Below the pieces are notes generated by a model. The model saw nothing but the letters and a program-made list of their open reading frames with translations, did no database searches and had not been told where the DNA came from. This document shows positions 16,477 through 24,562 of a DNA stretch of 64,000 nucleotides, in pieces. The translations under genes and the position numbers were made by a program. How positions within the stretch are numbered: the stretch's first letter is position 1; each line of letters opens with the position of its first letter. The stretch comes from Tolypothrix campylonemoides VB511288 (GTDB taxonomy: Bacteria > Cyanobacteriota > Cyanobacteriia > Cyanobacteriales > Nostocaceae), in contig JXCB02000039.1 of the NCBI GenBank assembly GCA_000828075.3, positions 23,073-87,072 on the forward strand. The letters are read 5' to 3'.

Positions 16477-17664
16477 ATGAGTTATAAAGAGTTATCTGCT
16501 CTAACCTCTACAAGCACCGTCAAAAAAGCCATTTCAGAACGCACTACAGTTCTATTGTTGGCGTTTGCCTGCGGGTTATCAGTGGGAAACGTATATTTTA
16601 ATCAGCCACTTCTGGCAGATATTGGACGCAGCTTTCAAATCTCCGTGGAACAAGTCGGCAGTATTCCTTCTGTTACTCAAATTGGCTACGCAGTAGGATT
16701 GCTGTTTCTGGCTCCACTAGGCGATCGTATGGAACGCCGCCGCCTAATTGTCTTGATGTTTATTTTGGTTGCCTGCACTCTGGTATCTGGTGCGATTTCA
16801 CCCAATTTCATCTGGCTATGTGGATCAAGTTTGGTGTTGGGTTTCACCACAATGGTGGGGCAATTGATTTTTCCATTAGTCGCTCAGTTGCCCACTGCTA
16901 GGGAACGAGTTAAAGTAACTAGTATTCTTCTAAATGGGCTGATCGTTGGAACTCTCTTGTCGCGTGCCGTAAGTGGGTTGGTGGGAGGAATTCTCGGTTG
17001 GCAAGCGATGTATTGGATCGAGGCTGGTTTAGCAGCGTTCGTCGCCGTTGCAATTCAAAAAAGGCTGCCCGCCGGACAGGCGGACTCACAGATGTCGTAT
17101 CAGCAACTTATAGCGAGCTTGTGGCATCTCGTTCGGCAGCAGCCTACTTTACGAGCAGCGGCACTAAACAATGCACTGCTTTTTGCTGCGTTCAATGCGT
17201 TTTGGGCAACGCTGATTTTCTTTCTAGAATCGCCCCCGTATCACTATGGCAGTCAAGTAGCAGGCTTGTTCGCTTTGTTAAGCGTTGTAGGCACGATCAC
17301 TAATCCAATCGTGGGACGGCTTGCTGATCAACACAGTTCTAGATTACTTGTCGGATTTGTAATCGCAATCCTGTTATCTGCTTTTGTTGTGTTGAGGCTA
17401 CTAGGTACACATTTGCTAGGTCTGGCTTTAGGCGTGATTGTTCTGGAGGTGGGGATCAACGCCGCTTTTCTTTGTAATCGAATTCGTCTGTTCAATCTTG
17501 TTCCCAATGCCGAAAGTCGGTTGAATACGGTTTTTATGGTCACAAACTACTGTGGTGGCTTCTTTGGTTCCTTTTTTGGCGCTTTTTGTTGGGGAGCATG
17601 GCAATGGAATGGTGTATGTGGATTGGGATTTGGTTTGCTGATGATCGCGGCGATCATTTTCTAG
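16477..17664 (+). CDS. MFS transporter
   Basis: This 395-residue protein has about 12 transmembrane segments. Typical MFS marks: GNVYFNQPLLADIGRSF in helix 1, LAPLGDRMERRRLIV in loop 2-3, and the repeated NPIVGRLADQHSSRLLV between helices 8 and 9. The profile matches small drug or metabolite exporters (YgaY/Bcr-like). It is followed after 123 bases by the dehydrogenase genes on the same strand, which suggests export of a product or a toxic intermediate. The C-terminus ends abruptly after LLMIAAIIF, slightly short for the family. Confidence 0.83.
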   Translation: MSYKELSALTSTSTVKKAISERTTVLLLAFACGLSVGNVYFNQPLLADIGRSFQISVEQVGSIPSVTQIGYAVGLLFLAPLGDRMERRRLIVLMFILVACTLVSGAISPNFIWLCGSSLVLGFTTMVGQLIFPLVAQLPTARERVKVTSILLNGLIVGTLLSRAVSGLVGGILGWQAMYWIEAGLAAFVAVAIQKRLPAGQADSQMSYQQLIASLWHLVRQQPTLRAAALNNALLFAAFNAFWATLIFFLESPPYHYGSQVAGLFALLSVVGTITNPIVGRLADQHSSRLLVGFVIAILLSAFVVLRLLGTHLLGLALGVIVLEVGINAAFLCNRIRLFNLVPNAESRLNTVFMVTNYCGGFFGSFFGAFCWGAWQWNGVCGLGFGLLMIAAIIF

Positions 17665-17787
17665 GAGTTCAAATTTTGACTACTTATATAGCGATCGCTT
17701 ACTAGAAACAATAACAGTTCAATCGATCGCCTGTTGTGAGAGTATTGCTACCTTAAAAGAACTTGTTTTCACAGGAAGATATATTTC

Positions 17788-18732
17788 ATGAGCAAAATAC
17801 GTGCTATAGTTGTTGACCCTAACGTGCCAGGACGTTTAGCATTGCGTGAAGTCGCTGCACCGACCTCCGCCCCTGACGAGACACTGGTCAGGGTAAGTGC
17901 CATTTCCCTCAACCGGGGAGAAGTGCGACGTTCTACTACTGCTGATGCAGGTTGGCAGCCTGGTTGGGACTTAACTGGTATAGTAGAAACTCCCGCCGCT
18001 GATGGTTCGGGACCCCCTCAAGGAGCGCGCGTGGTAGGCTTGCGCCGCTTTGGTGCTTGGGCAGAACTGGTATCCGTTCCTACCCATTCTTTAGCAGAAT
18101 TACCAACTAATGTATCTTTTGCACAAGCTGCAACACTACCTGTCGCTGGTCTGACTGCCTATCACGCTTTACTCAAGGGTGGTTCACTTTTAGGTCGTTC
18201 AGTACTTATTACAGGTGCATCAGGTGGCGTTGGTCACTTCGCTATCCAGTTAGCACGGCTGAGTGGAGCGCAAGTCGTGGCACACATTCGTCAACCAGGC
18301 TATGAATCTCTGGTGAAAGAAGCAGGAGCACAATCAGTCGTTATTGGCGAAGATCTTCAAGCGAATGAATACGCACCTTATCATTTGATTGTAGAGTCAG
18401 TAGGGGGAAATACCTTGGGAAGAGCCCTTGGCTTAGTGGCACAAGATGGAGTCATTGTGCTGTTTGGAACGTCAGGAGGGTCTGAAGTAACATTTAATGC
18501 CCAACGTTTTTACGGGACTGGTGGTGCAAGTTTATATGGTCTCATTCTGTTTCATGAATTGAAGCGGGAATCGGCATCTGTGGGTTTGCAACGACTTTTG
18601 CATTTGGTAGAAGCAGGTCAATTGCGTCCTCACATAGATTTGGAAGCATCGTGGACAGAAGTGGCTGACATAGCGCAAAAACTGCTCGACAGACGCTTTC
18701 CTGGTAAAGCTGTATTGCACATCGACAAATAA
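17788..18732 (+). CDS. Zinc-free MDR-family quinone oxidoreductase-like dehydrogenase
   Basis: The 314-residue protein has the medium-chain dehydrogenase/reductase fold. The N-terminal GroES-like domain contains SLNRGEVRRS. The nucleotide-binding domain has LITGASGGVGHFAIQLARL (about residues 138-156), the AxGGVG signature of quinone reductases. Cysteine and histidine zinc ligands are absent. NADPH-dependent reduction of an enone or quinone is the family activity. It lies 26 bases before the SDR gene, so the two are probably co-transcribed. Confidence 0.85.
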   Translation: MSKIRAIVVDPNVPGRLALREVAAPTSAPDETLVRVSAISLNRGEVRRSTTADAGWQPGWDLTGIVETPAADGSGPPQGARVVGLRRFGAWAELVSVPTHSLAELPTNVSFAQAATLPVAGLTAYHALLKGGSLLGRSVLITGASGGVGHFAIQLARLSGAQVVAHIRQPGYESLVKEAGAQSVVIGEDLQANEYAPYHLIVESVGGNTLGRALGLVAQDGVIVLFGTSGGSEVTFNAQRFYGTGGASLYGLILFHELKRESASVGLQRLLHLVEAGQLRPHIDLEASWTEVADIAQKLLDRRFPGKAVLHIDK

Positions 18733-18758
18733 TCAAACCTAGTAGTGAGGCAGTAGTT

Positions 18759-19580
18759 ATGGAACTAGAACTATCGGGTAAAACAGCGATTGTCACAGGA
18801 GGTAGTGCTGGCATCGGGTTAGCCACTGCCAAAGCTCTTTATAGAGAAGGTGTGAGTGTGGCGATGTCTAACGACAAGTCGCTCCGCGTCTACGCCGCTC
18901 GCAATCCAGAACGACTTGAGCAAGCAGTCAGTGCTATTCAATCATTCTCCAATAGTGGTGGTAAAGTGATATCCATCAGTGCTGACCTGACTCAAGCAGA
19001 AGGTGTTGTAATGGTGGTTTCAACGGCGCTTGAACAATTTGGTCAAATTGATATCCTAATTAACAACGCTGGTTCAGCACGTGCTGGGACGTTTCTTGAT
19101 CTCGGTGATGATGCATTTCTGGATGCTTGGAACTTAAAATTATTGGGCTACATTCGCTTTGTCAGAGCCATTTTACCCCATCTGAAAAGTCGGCGCGATG
19201 GGCGGATTGTCAACATTATTGGAGGAGCCGGACGCACGCCTCGTCCCAACTTCCTACCAGGAGGTACAACGAATGCAGCCCTGTTAAACTTTACGCGGGG
19301 AATTTCTAAAGAGTTAGCCCAGTACAATATTCGCATTAATGCCATCTCCCCCGGTCTGACTGCAACTGAACGTGCCGAACAGTTAGCACAGCAGAATGCC
19401 CAAGCCCGTGGCGTTAGTGTAGATGAAATCAAAGCAGAATCCTTACAGGCAATTCCGTTAGGGAAAATCGTTAAGCCAGAAGAAATTGCCGCCTTAGCTC
19501 TATTTTTGGTTTCTGATCTTGCCTCTTCGATTACTGGTGCGGAGATTCTTGTTGATGGCGGACAGACCCCTGGTGTTTAA
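18759..19580 (+). CDS. SDR-family oxidoreductase with atypical active site and a 10-residue insertion
   Basis: The 273-residue protein has a Rossmann fold with VTGGSAGIGLATA near the N-terminus, ADLT, NNAG (about residue 107) and a C-terminal SSITGAEILVDGGQTPGV. Where the catalytic Tyr-x3-Lys is expected the sequence reads PNFLPGGTTNAALLNF, so the Tyr and Lys are absent and the Ser position is Gly. Some SDR subgroups share this. Just after strand 2 an extra SNDKSLRVYA interrupts the normal 'GVSVA…ARNPERLE' junction; it corresponds to the 30-bp repeat-like insert at 18867-18896. It may be impaired in cofactor binding. Positioned between the MDR gene and TauE/SafE in one run. Confidence 0.85.
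   Translation: MELELSGKTAIVTGGSAGIGLATAKALYREGVSVAMSNDKSLRVYAARNPERLEQAVSAIQSFSNSGGKVISISADLTQAEGVVMVVSTALEQFGQIDILINNAGSARAGTFLDLGDDAFLDAWNLKLLGYIRFVRAILPHLKSRRDGRIVNIIGGAGRTPRPNFLPGGTTNAALLNFTRGISKELAQYNIRINAISPGLTATERAEQLAQQNAQARGVSVDEIKAESLQAIPLGKIVKPEEIAALALFLVSDLASSITGAEILVDGGQTPGV
18867..18896 (+). repeat. 30-bp in-frame insert resembling a small dispersed repeat
   Basis: Ten codons, TCTAACGACAAG through GTCTACGCC, interrupt the SDR coding sequence without breaking the frame. The CTCCGCGTCTACGCC-type sequence is like small palindromic repeats elsewhere in the window (compare CCGCGTCTACAGGC near 34427). Size and composition match the very small dispersed repeats known from Nostoc-type genomes. 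Confidence 0.5.
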
Positions 19581-19629
19581 GGCTACAAAAAGGCAGAAAT
19601 GACACCAACCCCCAAACCTAAAACTAACT

Positions 19630-20412
19630 ATGATTGATCCGCAACCTTTAACGCATTTCCATACCTTACTTCTGTTTAGTACCGCGTTTATTGCGGGTGG
19701 ACTCAATGCTGTGGCGGGGGGTGGGAGTTTCATAACGTTTCCAGTCCTGATCTTTACGGGTGTACCCCCAATCGCTGCCAATGCGACGAATAATACCGCT
19801 CTATGGGTAGCTGCTTTGGCAAGTGCAGGAGCCTATCGTAAAGATCTGGGTATTCCACGACGCGAACTGCTGCTACTGAGTGCCACTAGTTTAGTCGGTG
19901 GAGTGCTTGGCTCGTTAGCTTTGTTATTTACCTCTCCAGATATATTTAAAAAGCTAATTCCCTATCTATTGCTACTAGCAACGCTCGTGTTTACGTTCGG
20001 CGAACCGCTCAAAGCGTGGTTTCAGCGTCAGACTCAGAAGTCATCGCCCCAATCCCCGCCAGTATTGAGGGTTATGCTAGCTCAATTGGCGATCGCCATC
20101 TATGGTGGTTTCTTCGGCGCAGGTCTTGGGATTTTAATGCTGGCAACTCTAGCGTTTCTGGGAATCAACAATATTCACAGCATGAATGCTTTTAAAGCGT
20201 TTTTAGGGAGTTGCGTCAATGGAATTGCCATTATTCCCTTTATTTTTGCAGGTATCATTGCTTGGCCCCAAGCTGTTTTGATGGCTGTAGGTGGTTCTCT
20301 TGGTGGTTACTTGTGTGCTCACTATGCCCGTAGAGTCGAACCCCACTTAATTCGGAGAGTTGTTATGATTGTTGCTTTTAGCATGACGATCTACTTTTTT
20401 ATTTATGGCTAG
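19630..20412 (+). CDS. TauE/SafE family sulfite/organosulfonate exporter
   Basis: The 260-residue membrane protein has about eight hydrophobic segments and two internal repeats. The first repeat carries AGGLNAVAGGGSFITFPVL and AANATNNTALW; the second carries YGGFFGAGLGILMLATLAFLG and MNAFKAFLGSCVNG. These are the signature half-sites of TauE/SafE. Family members export sulfite, sulfoacetate or related anions produced in sulfonate catabolism. It follows the SDR by 50 bases on the same strand. A second, broken family member lies at 11322-11546. Confidence 0.88.
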   Translation: MIDPQPLTHFHTLLLFSTAFIAGGLNAVAGGGSFITFPVLIFTGVPPIAANATNNTALWVAALASAGAYRKDLGIPRRELLLLSATSLVGGVLGSLALLFTSPDIFKKLIPYLLLLATLVFTFGEPLKAWFQRQTQKSSPQSPPVLRVMLAQLAIAIYGGFFGAGLGILMLATLAFLGINNIHSMNAFKAFLGSCVNGIAIIPFIFAGIIAWPQAVLMAVGGSLGGYLCAHYARRVEPHLIRRVVMIVAFSMTIYFFIYG

Positions 20413-20447
20413 ATGATTGCCATCTTTGTCATTTGATACACAAAAAA

Positions 20448-21071
20448 CTAAGCTTGTATCCCTACTATCAAAAAATTTACTAATTCTTCGGCAAACGCAT
20501 CATCTAACGCTGCATGCTTTAACAGTAAACGATACCAGATTGGACCATAAATCGCATCAATCACCAATTCCAAATTCAAATCTGGGCGTAGTTCTCCTCG
20601 TGCAATACCCCGCTCTAAAATTGTGCGGGTCGCTGCTCTACGACAATTAATGAACTGCTCGCGAAACGCCTTAGCTAAAGAAGCATCCATTTGTGCCTCA
20701 GCAATCAGTCCTGTAACAGCAGTACCGGTTGTCGTTGTTGTCAGGATTGCAAATAGTTGCTGTAAAATCTGACACAGGTCTTGTTTAACCGAACCTGTAT
20801 CGGGTGTGGGAATATCCTGCGTAGCTTTTTCGGAGTATGCTTCCATAACGACTGCTGCCTTAGAGGGCCACCAACGATAAATAGTTTGTTTGCCTACTCC
20901 TGCACGAGATGCGATCGCCTCAATACAAATATCGCGATAGCCTTTCTCCTCCAGTAACTCAGCAGTTGCTTTGAGAATTGCTTGATGGGAACGCTGATTT
21001 CGCCTGCGAATCGCAGGTGCTTCAGTAGGACATGGTTTTTGAGTGGTTTTGTTCTCAAGTAGTTGTGACAT
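20448..21071 (-). CDS. TetR/AcrR family transcriptional regulator
   Basis: The 207-residue protein has an N-terminal helix-turn-helix, ILKATAELLEEKGYRDICIE then AIASRAGVGKQTIYRWWPSK, the standard TetR DNA-recognition helix. A helical ligand-binding domain and a C-terminal WYRLLLKHAALDDAF segment (TetR_C type) follow. ATG 21071 is chosen because GGAG lies about 10 bases upstream; the frame extends to 21161 without support. It faces the secreted-protein gene at 21223 across a promoter region with inverted repeats, and ends 36 bases from the converging TauE/SafE gene. Autorepression and control of either neighbour is inferred. Ligand unknown. Confidence 0.88.
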   Translation of the reverse strand: MSQLLENKTTQKPCPTEAPAIRRRNQRSHQAILKATAELLEEKGYRDICIEAIASRAGVGKQTIYRWWPSKAAVVMEAYSEKATQDIPTPDTGSVKQDLCQILQQLFAILTTTTTGTAVTGLIAEAQMDASLAKAFREQFINCRRAATRTILERGIARGELRPDLNLELVIDAIYGPIWYRLLLKHAALDDAFAEELVNFLIVGIQA

Positions 21072-21108
21072 AGACAAAAGACTCCAGCTGTGCAATCTTG
21101 TATAGACG

Positions 21109-21158
21109 TTACGAGCCGTCTTGTTAGAGATTGACAAGACGATACGGTTCGTTATAAT
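21109..21158 (+). promoter_or_regulatory. Consensus sigma-70 promoter overlapping a candidate TetR operator
   Basis: TTGACA at 21131-21136 and TATAAT at 21153-21158 are separated by 16 bases, matching the -35 and -10 consensus exactly. It points toward the gene at 21223. An inverted pair, TTACGAGCCGT(CTTG) at 21109-21123 and (CAAGACG)ATACGGTTCGTTA at 21135-21154, overlaps it and could bind the TetR protein encoded next door. Confidence 0.65.
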
Positions 21159-21222
21159 CAAAATATAACAAAAACAACAAGTTTGCTGAAATTAGCGACA
21201 GCAAAAATGCAGGAGTTGAATT

Positions 21223-21582
21223 ATGAAAGGTCTAATTGTTGGTAGCTTATCCTTATTGCTTATATCTAGTGTTGGTACATCTGTAGTTCGAGCTGAGCCA
21301 TCGGCATATAATCCCGCTGTTGTGGGAAAAACTCCGTCTTATATTGGGATTACACCTTTCAATCTCGTGAATTTGGCTTATCAAGGTCAGTTACAAGACC
21401 AAGGTATTCCCAGTTACCAAGACCTTATATTGGCTTACCAGGCAAAACAAATTAGTGCCGAAGATATTGTTCGCAGCGGCGTTCAGTCAAAAAGACTGCC
21501 ATCACAACTTCTTTCTGACAAAGGATACCTCAACGCTGTAAAGACTCAGCTAGATAGTTTCAGAACGACTCAAAATTACTAG
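21223..21582 (+). CDS. Small secreted protein of unknown function
   Basis: The 119-residue protein has a clear signal peptide, MKGLIVGSLSLLLISSVGTS, cleaved after VRA. The mature part is about 95 residues with YIGITPFNLVNLAYQGQLQD, GIPSYQDLILAYQAKQISAEDIV and GYLNAVKTQLDSF. No known domain is recognised, but repeated Y-x-x-L and 'GIPSY' patterns suggest a small helical fold, and relatives appear to occur in other cyanobacteria. It has an unusually good promoter (TTGACA-16-TATAAT) and is transcribed away from the TetR gene. Probably a periplasmic factor. Confidence 0.75.
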   Translation: MKGLIVGSLSLLLISSVGTSVVRAEPSAYNPAVVGKTPSYIGITPFNLVNLAYQGQLQDQGIPSYQDLILAYQAKQISAEDIVRSGVQSKRLPSQLLSDKGYLNAVKTQLDSFRTTQNY

Positions 21583-21970
21583 AAGTATATCTAGCTAATC
21601 ACTTGAGCGTGAAATTATACGTGTGTGACCAGGCTTTATGGCAGGTGACTAAGTTTATAGTCGTGAAATGGTACATATTGCACATTACAAAAGGCTTTTT
21701 CATGGTATGCGTTCCTGAGGTAACGACTAAACAATTTTGTTATCAATTGCTTGGTTACAGTTTGGCTTTTGGTTCATAGTTCCCAGGCTTTGAGAATTTA
21801 TTACCTTGATCAATAGTGACAGCAGGGGGGAGTTATTCCCTACGGGGGCTACTGCACTAGATCTTTTTGAAGATGATGTAGTCTTTATTCGTGCTCAACA
21901 CAGATGATAGTGTGTACAAAGTTTCTCTACCTGGGACTCTAATAAATTGGTAGCGAGCGAAGTTTTATTA

Positions 21971-21997
21971 TACGGTAAGTTGGTAGATTTATAGTAT
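21971..21997 (+). promoter_or_regulatory. Recurrent TACGGTAA motif, site B
   Basis: TACGGTAA, 11 bases, then TATAGTAT. No intact gene follows; downstream lies decayed DNA, so the gene it served may be lost. Confidence 0.45.
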
Positions 21998-22151
21998 ATT
22001 ATTAATAATAATTGCATACATACCTGTGAAAAGCAAGACCACAGTTGTAAAACTTTAACTAATAGAGAGTCTGAGGGGCAATGAGTCTCGCCCTATAACG
22101 GTACACCCCAAAGGTGGCGAAAGACATGGATTCCTCAAGCAGTTAATTCCT

Positions 22152-22222
22152 ATTGACACTCCCACGGCTGTATGAATATCGCGCTACGCACTTATCCCCA
22201 CCAAAAGCTGTGGGATTCTTGC
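22152..22222 (+). repeat. Possible IS200/IS605 right-end hairpin
   Basis: ATTGACACTCCCACGGCT and AGCTGTGGGATTCTTG can pair through CCCACGGCT/AGCTGTGGG with one mismatch. The flanking TTGACACTCCCA and GGGATTCTTG are as found at right ends of cyanobacterial IS200/IS605 elements. No transposase remains. Confidence 0.4.
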
Positions 22223-22346
22223 TTGAACGGGAGAGCCAAAATGCCCGCCCATATTTCGACCTAGAGCAACACTTCAGATTACTTTACCCGAAGCCGCGCA
22301 TACACCGACTGCCAACTCTTGTTACGACTCCCACATATGAGGACAA

Positions 22347-22502
22347 ATGATTCAAGGAATTAGCCACATCACATTCATTGTGAGAAATTTGGAGAAAATG
22401 ACGAAATTCCTGATGTATATATTTGATGCCAAGGAGATTTATTCTAGTGGTGAGCAAACTTTCTCTATATATTATGTAACCATTGGCATCAGGCTCAACT
22501 AC
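22347..22502 (+). pseudogene. FosX-type fosfomycin hydrolase, N-terminal fragment
   Basis: From ATG 22347 the frame gives MIQGISHITFIVRNLEKM, then FDAKEIYSSGEQTFS, an evident match to the N-terminal βαβ unit of FosX/glyoxalase-fold proteins, including the metal-ligand His in SHITFIV. After about 45 residues similarity is lost and the truncated IS copy begins at about 22503. The rest of the enzyme (about 90 residues) is gone. Confidence 0.65.
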
Positions 22503-22845
22503 CTCTTTCACGTTATCCTATAGTAAACGAGGTGTTAACTTTTCTATGCATCAAATAATAGTTAATTGCATCATGGCTAATACTCTCTAAATGCTCTGCT
22601 AAATTAGTAATGGTATAATTAATTTGACTACTTAATAAGTATTGGCAGTAATTAAGCTTAGTAAATCTCATTACCGTAAGCAAAATTTATCTAATACAAC
22701 CTCTACCTATTTTCTCATGAATATTTCAATAGTGCTTCCAAGACAGCGACTTCTATCGTGAAGACAAAGCTTTCGGAATCCGATTTAATTAATACTGATG
22801 TACTATAAAGGAGCGATCGCCGCAGTGCCAGTTGCATAAGTCCTG
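22503..22845 (-). mobile_element. Truncated second copy of the 1827-3075 IS (left end only)
   Basis: Read on the minus strand, the end CAGGACTTATGCAACTGGCAC (22845 down) matches the left end of the intact IS with one change. From ATG 22671 the same transposase N-terminus appears: MRFTKLNYCQYLLSSQIN, then ISHDAINYYL. A frameshift follows and similarity ends near 22503 at the FosX relic. It shows what the first copy should encode at its frameshift. Confidence 0.8.
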
Positions 22846-23443
22846 TTCCGCCTTAATAGATGAGCCAGAAGCAGGCAATCACTAATAAACCTTCAGTACG
22901 GTTAAGATTTCTCCGCAAGATTTTGGTTTAGGCATGGGCTGTTTTTCGTCAACACACGACCTTTGCTTTAATCCTGGTTGGAGCAATAAGGATTTAATGA
23001 TTCGCCTGTTGACACAAATGAGACAATCTACTGCGCTTGAGTACCGACATTCTCACTGTGTTGGCAGCTTGCGGTAAGTTCTAAATTGTAGAAAGTTCCT
23101 GGTTGGGGTTTAATCTCTCCATCACTGACTCGCAAGCGTTGAGTCTGACTCAAAATCGAATAAATATCTGGGGAATTGGAGCGTGTTTGAGTATTCATGC
23201 AGGTGAGGGCGACAGTCTTTCAATAAAATTCTAGATGGATTTGGACAACAAACCTGACATATCTAATACTCGTCCCGACCAAACACTAGCTTGCTCGGAC
23301 ATATTTTTGCGTTCGCTATCATCAAACATATCGGTAAAATTCGGGGTGCTGCCGACCAACCAGTTTTGACCATATCCTGTGGGCGGGGCACTTACGTACT
23401 TCTGCCTTCTAAAATTTTTTCAGCCATCAAAACGATTTACTTC
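22846..23443. other. Gap without a recognisable gene
   Basis: The DNA is a patchwork of short open frames with no family match. The longest with plausible composition is a 56-codon minus frame at 23028-23198 beginning MNTQTRSNSPDIYSILS. I cannot assign it. The gap separates decayed DNA from the SsuC gene, whose 3' end is at 23444. Confidence 0.4.
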
Positions 23444-24292
23444 CTAACTCTTCAAATAACTAGGATTCCACTGCAACCAGTAGTTTTCCAAGGCTCTAGC
23501 AATGATATCTGCTAGCTTGCCAAATAGAGCATATAGTAAGATGCTCAGAACTACCACATCGGTTTGCATAAATTCTCTGGCGTTCATTGCCATATAACCA
23601 ATACCAGAATCAGCTGCAATAGTTTCAGCAACGATGAGTGTTAGCCACATAATCCCTAAGGAAAAACGCACACCTACCAAAATAGAAGACATTGCTCCTG
23701 GTAGAATAATCTGCCAAAACAAACCCCAAGCATTTAAACCGTAGATTCTTCCCATTTCAATCAATCCCGGATCGACGCTACGAATTCCGTGAAAAGTATT
23801 TAAATAAATGGGAAACATGACACCTAAAGAAACAAGAAATAATCTGGCTTCATCTCCAATTCCAAACCACAAAATTACTAAGGGAATTAATGCTAAATTG
23901 GGAATATTACGGAGCATTTGTAAAGACGTATCTAACAATTTTTCCGCTATGGGAGAAATGCCATTAAGTAGCCCTAAACTAAATCCAATACTCCCCCCGA
24001 CTAAAAAACCAGTTACTGCTCGTGTTGCACTGATAGCGATATTTCTAAATAGTTCGCCTGTTTGAGCTAGATGAATGGCAGCACCAAGAACACTTAAAGG
24101 TGCAGGTAAGATTCTAGTAGGAATTAAGCCAATAGAAGAGAACAACTGCCATAATATGATTATTAATAAAGGTACTATCCAAGGAATCAGTGACTGAACT
24201 TGACGATTCTTATAGAATTTCAATAGGAATTCGTTTTTTTTCATCGTATGCTTTGCTTGAAAAGAGCTAGAATTAGAGAAGATACTTTTCAT
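23444..24292 (-). CDS. ssuC: SsuC-like sulfonate ABC transporter permease
   Basis: The 282-residue protein has six hydrophobic helices. The cytoplasmic EAA-type loop reads EMGRIYGLNAWGLFWQIILPGAM, contacting the ATPase, and the N-terminal PAPLSVLGAAIHL and RAVTGFLVGGSIGFSLGLL are characteristic of SsuC/TauC/NrtB permeases. It is the only SsuC-type permease seen in 64 kb. Start at ATG 24292; an ATG at 24244 is also possible and neither has a clear ribosome site. It ends the minus-strand uptake block and should pair with the ATPase at 28997. Confidence 0.88.
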   Translation of the reverse strand: MKSIFSNSSSFQAKHTMKKNEFLLKFYKNRQVQSLIPWIVPLLIIILWQLFSSIGLIPTRILPAPLSVLGAAIHLAQTGELFRNIAISATRAVTGFLVGGSIGFSLGLLNGISPIAEKLLDTSLQMLRNIPNLALIPLVILWFGIGDEARLFLVSLGVMFPIYLNTFHGIRSVDPGLIEMGRIYGLNAWGLFWQIILPGAMSSILVGVRFSLGIMWLTLIVAETIAADSGIGYMAMNAREFMQTDVVVLSILLYALFGKLADIIARALENYWLQWNPSYLKS

Positions 24293-24562
24293 ATGTTTTT
24301 GTAAAAATTCTTATTTTTTTATGAAATGCTTAGTTGTGGTTAAGACAACTCGGATTTGCTATGAAAATCTGATAAAGGATTCAAAAGACGCGATGTATTT
24401 GGGATATTTTGTAACGGTAAGCGTGGGAAAATTAATTGAGCGACTTGATCGCCTTCTTCCAACTAGAGAAATAACATGCGTCAGTGCAGAAGACTTGACG
24501 AATTTTTGCAAAACTTGACGAAGTGCTCCTTTGAGATGAAATTTCATTGTGCAACACCTATT

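Larger units (their letters stand above)
21583..22346. other. Gap without an intact gene
   Basis: Only short random frames are seen. It contains site B of the TACGGTAA motif (21971-21997), followed by sequence related to that after site C near 30120 (…AAAAGCAAG…ACA). A long-loop hairpin resembling an IS200/IS605 end occurs at 22152-22222. Confidence 0.5.

Noticed and set aside
23028-23198. 56-codon minus-strand frame
   Set aside because: Plausible composition but no family match, no ribosome site and decayed surroundings.
24400-24430. Further TACGGTAA site (GTAACGGTAAGCG)
   Set aside because: The core has an extra base and lacks the A-rich lead; likely chance.
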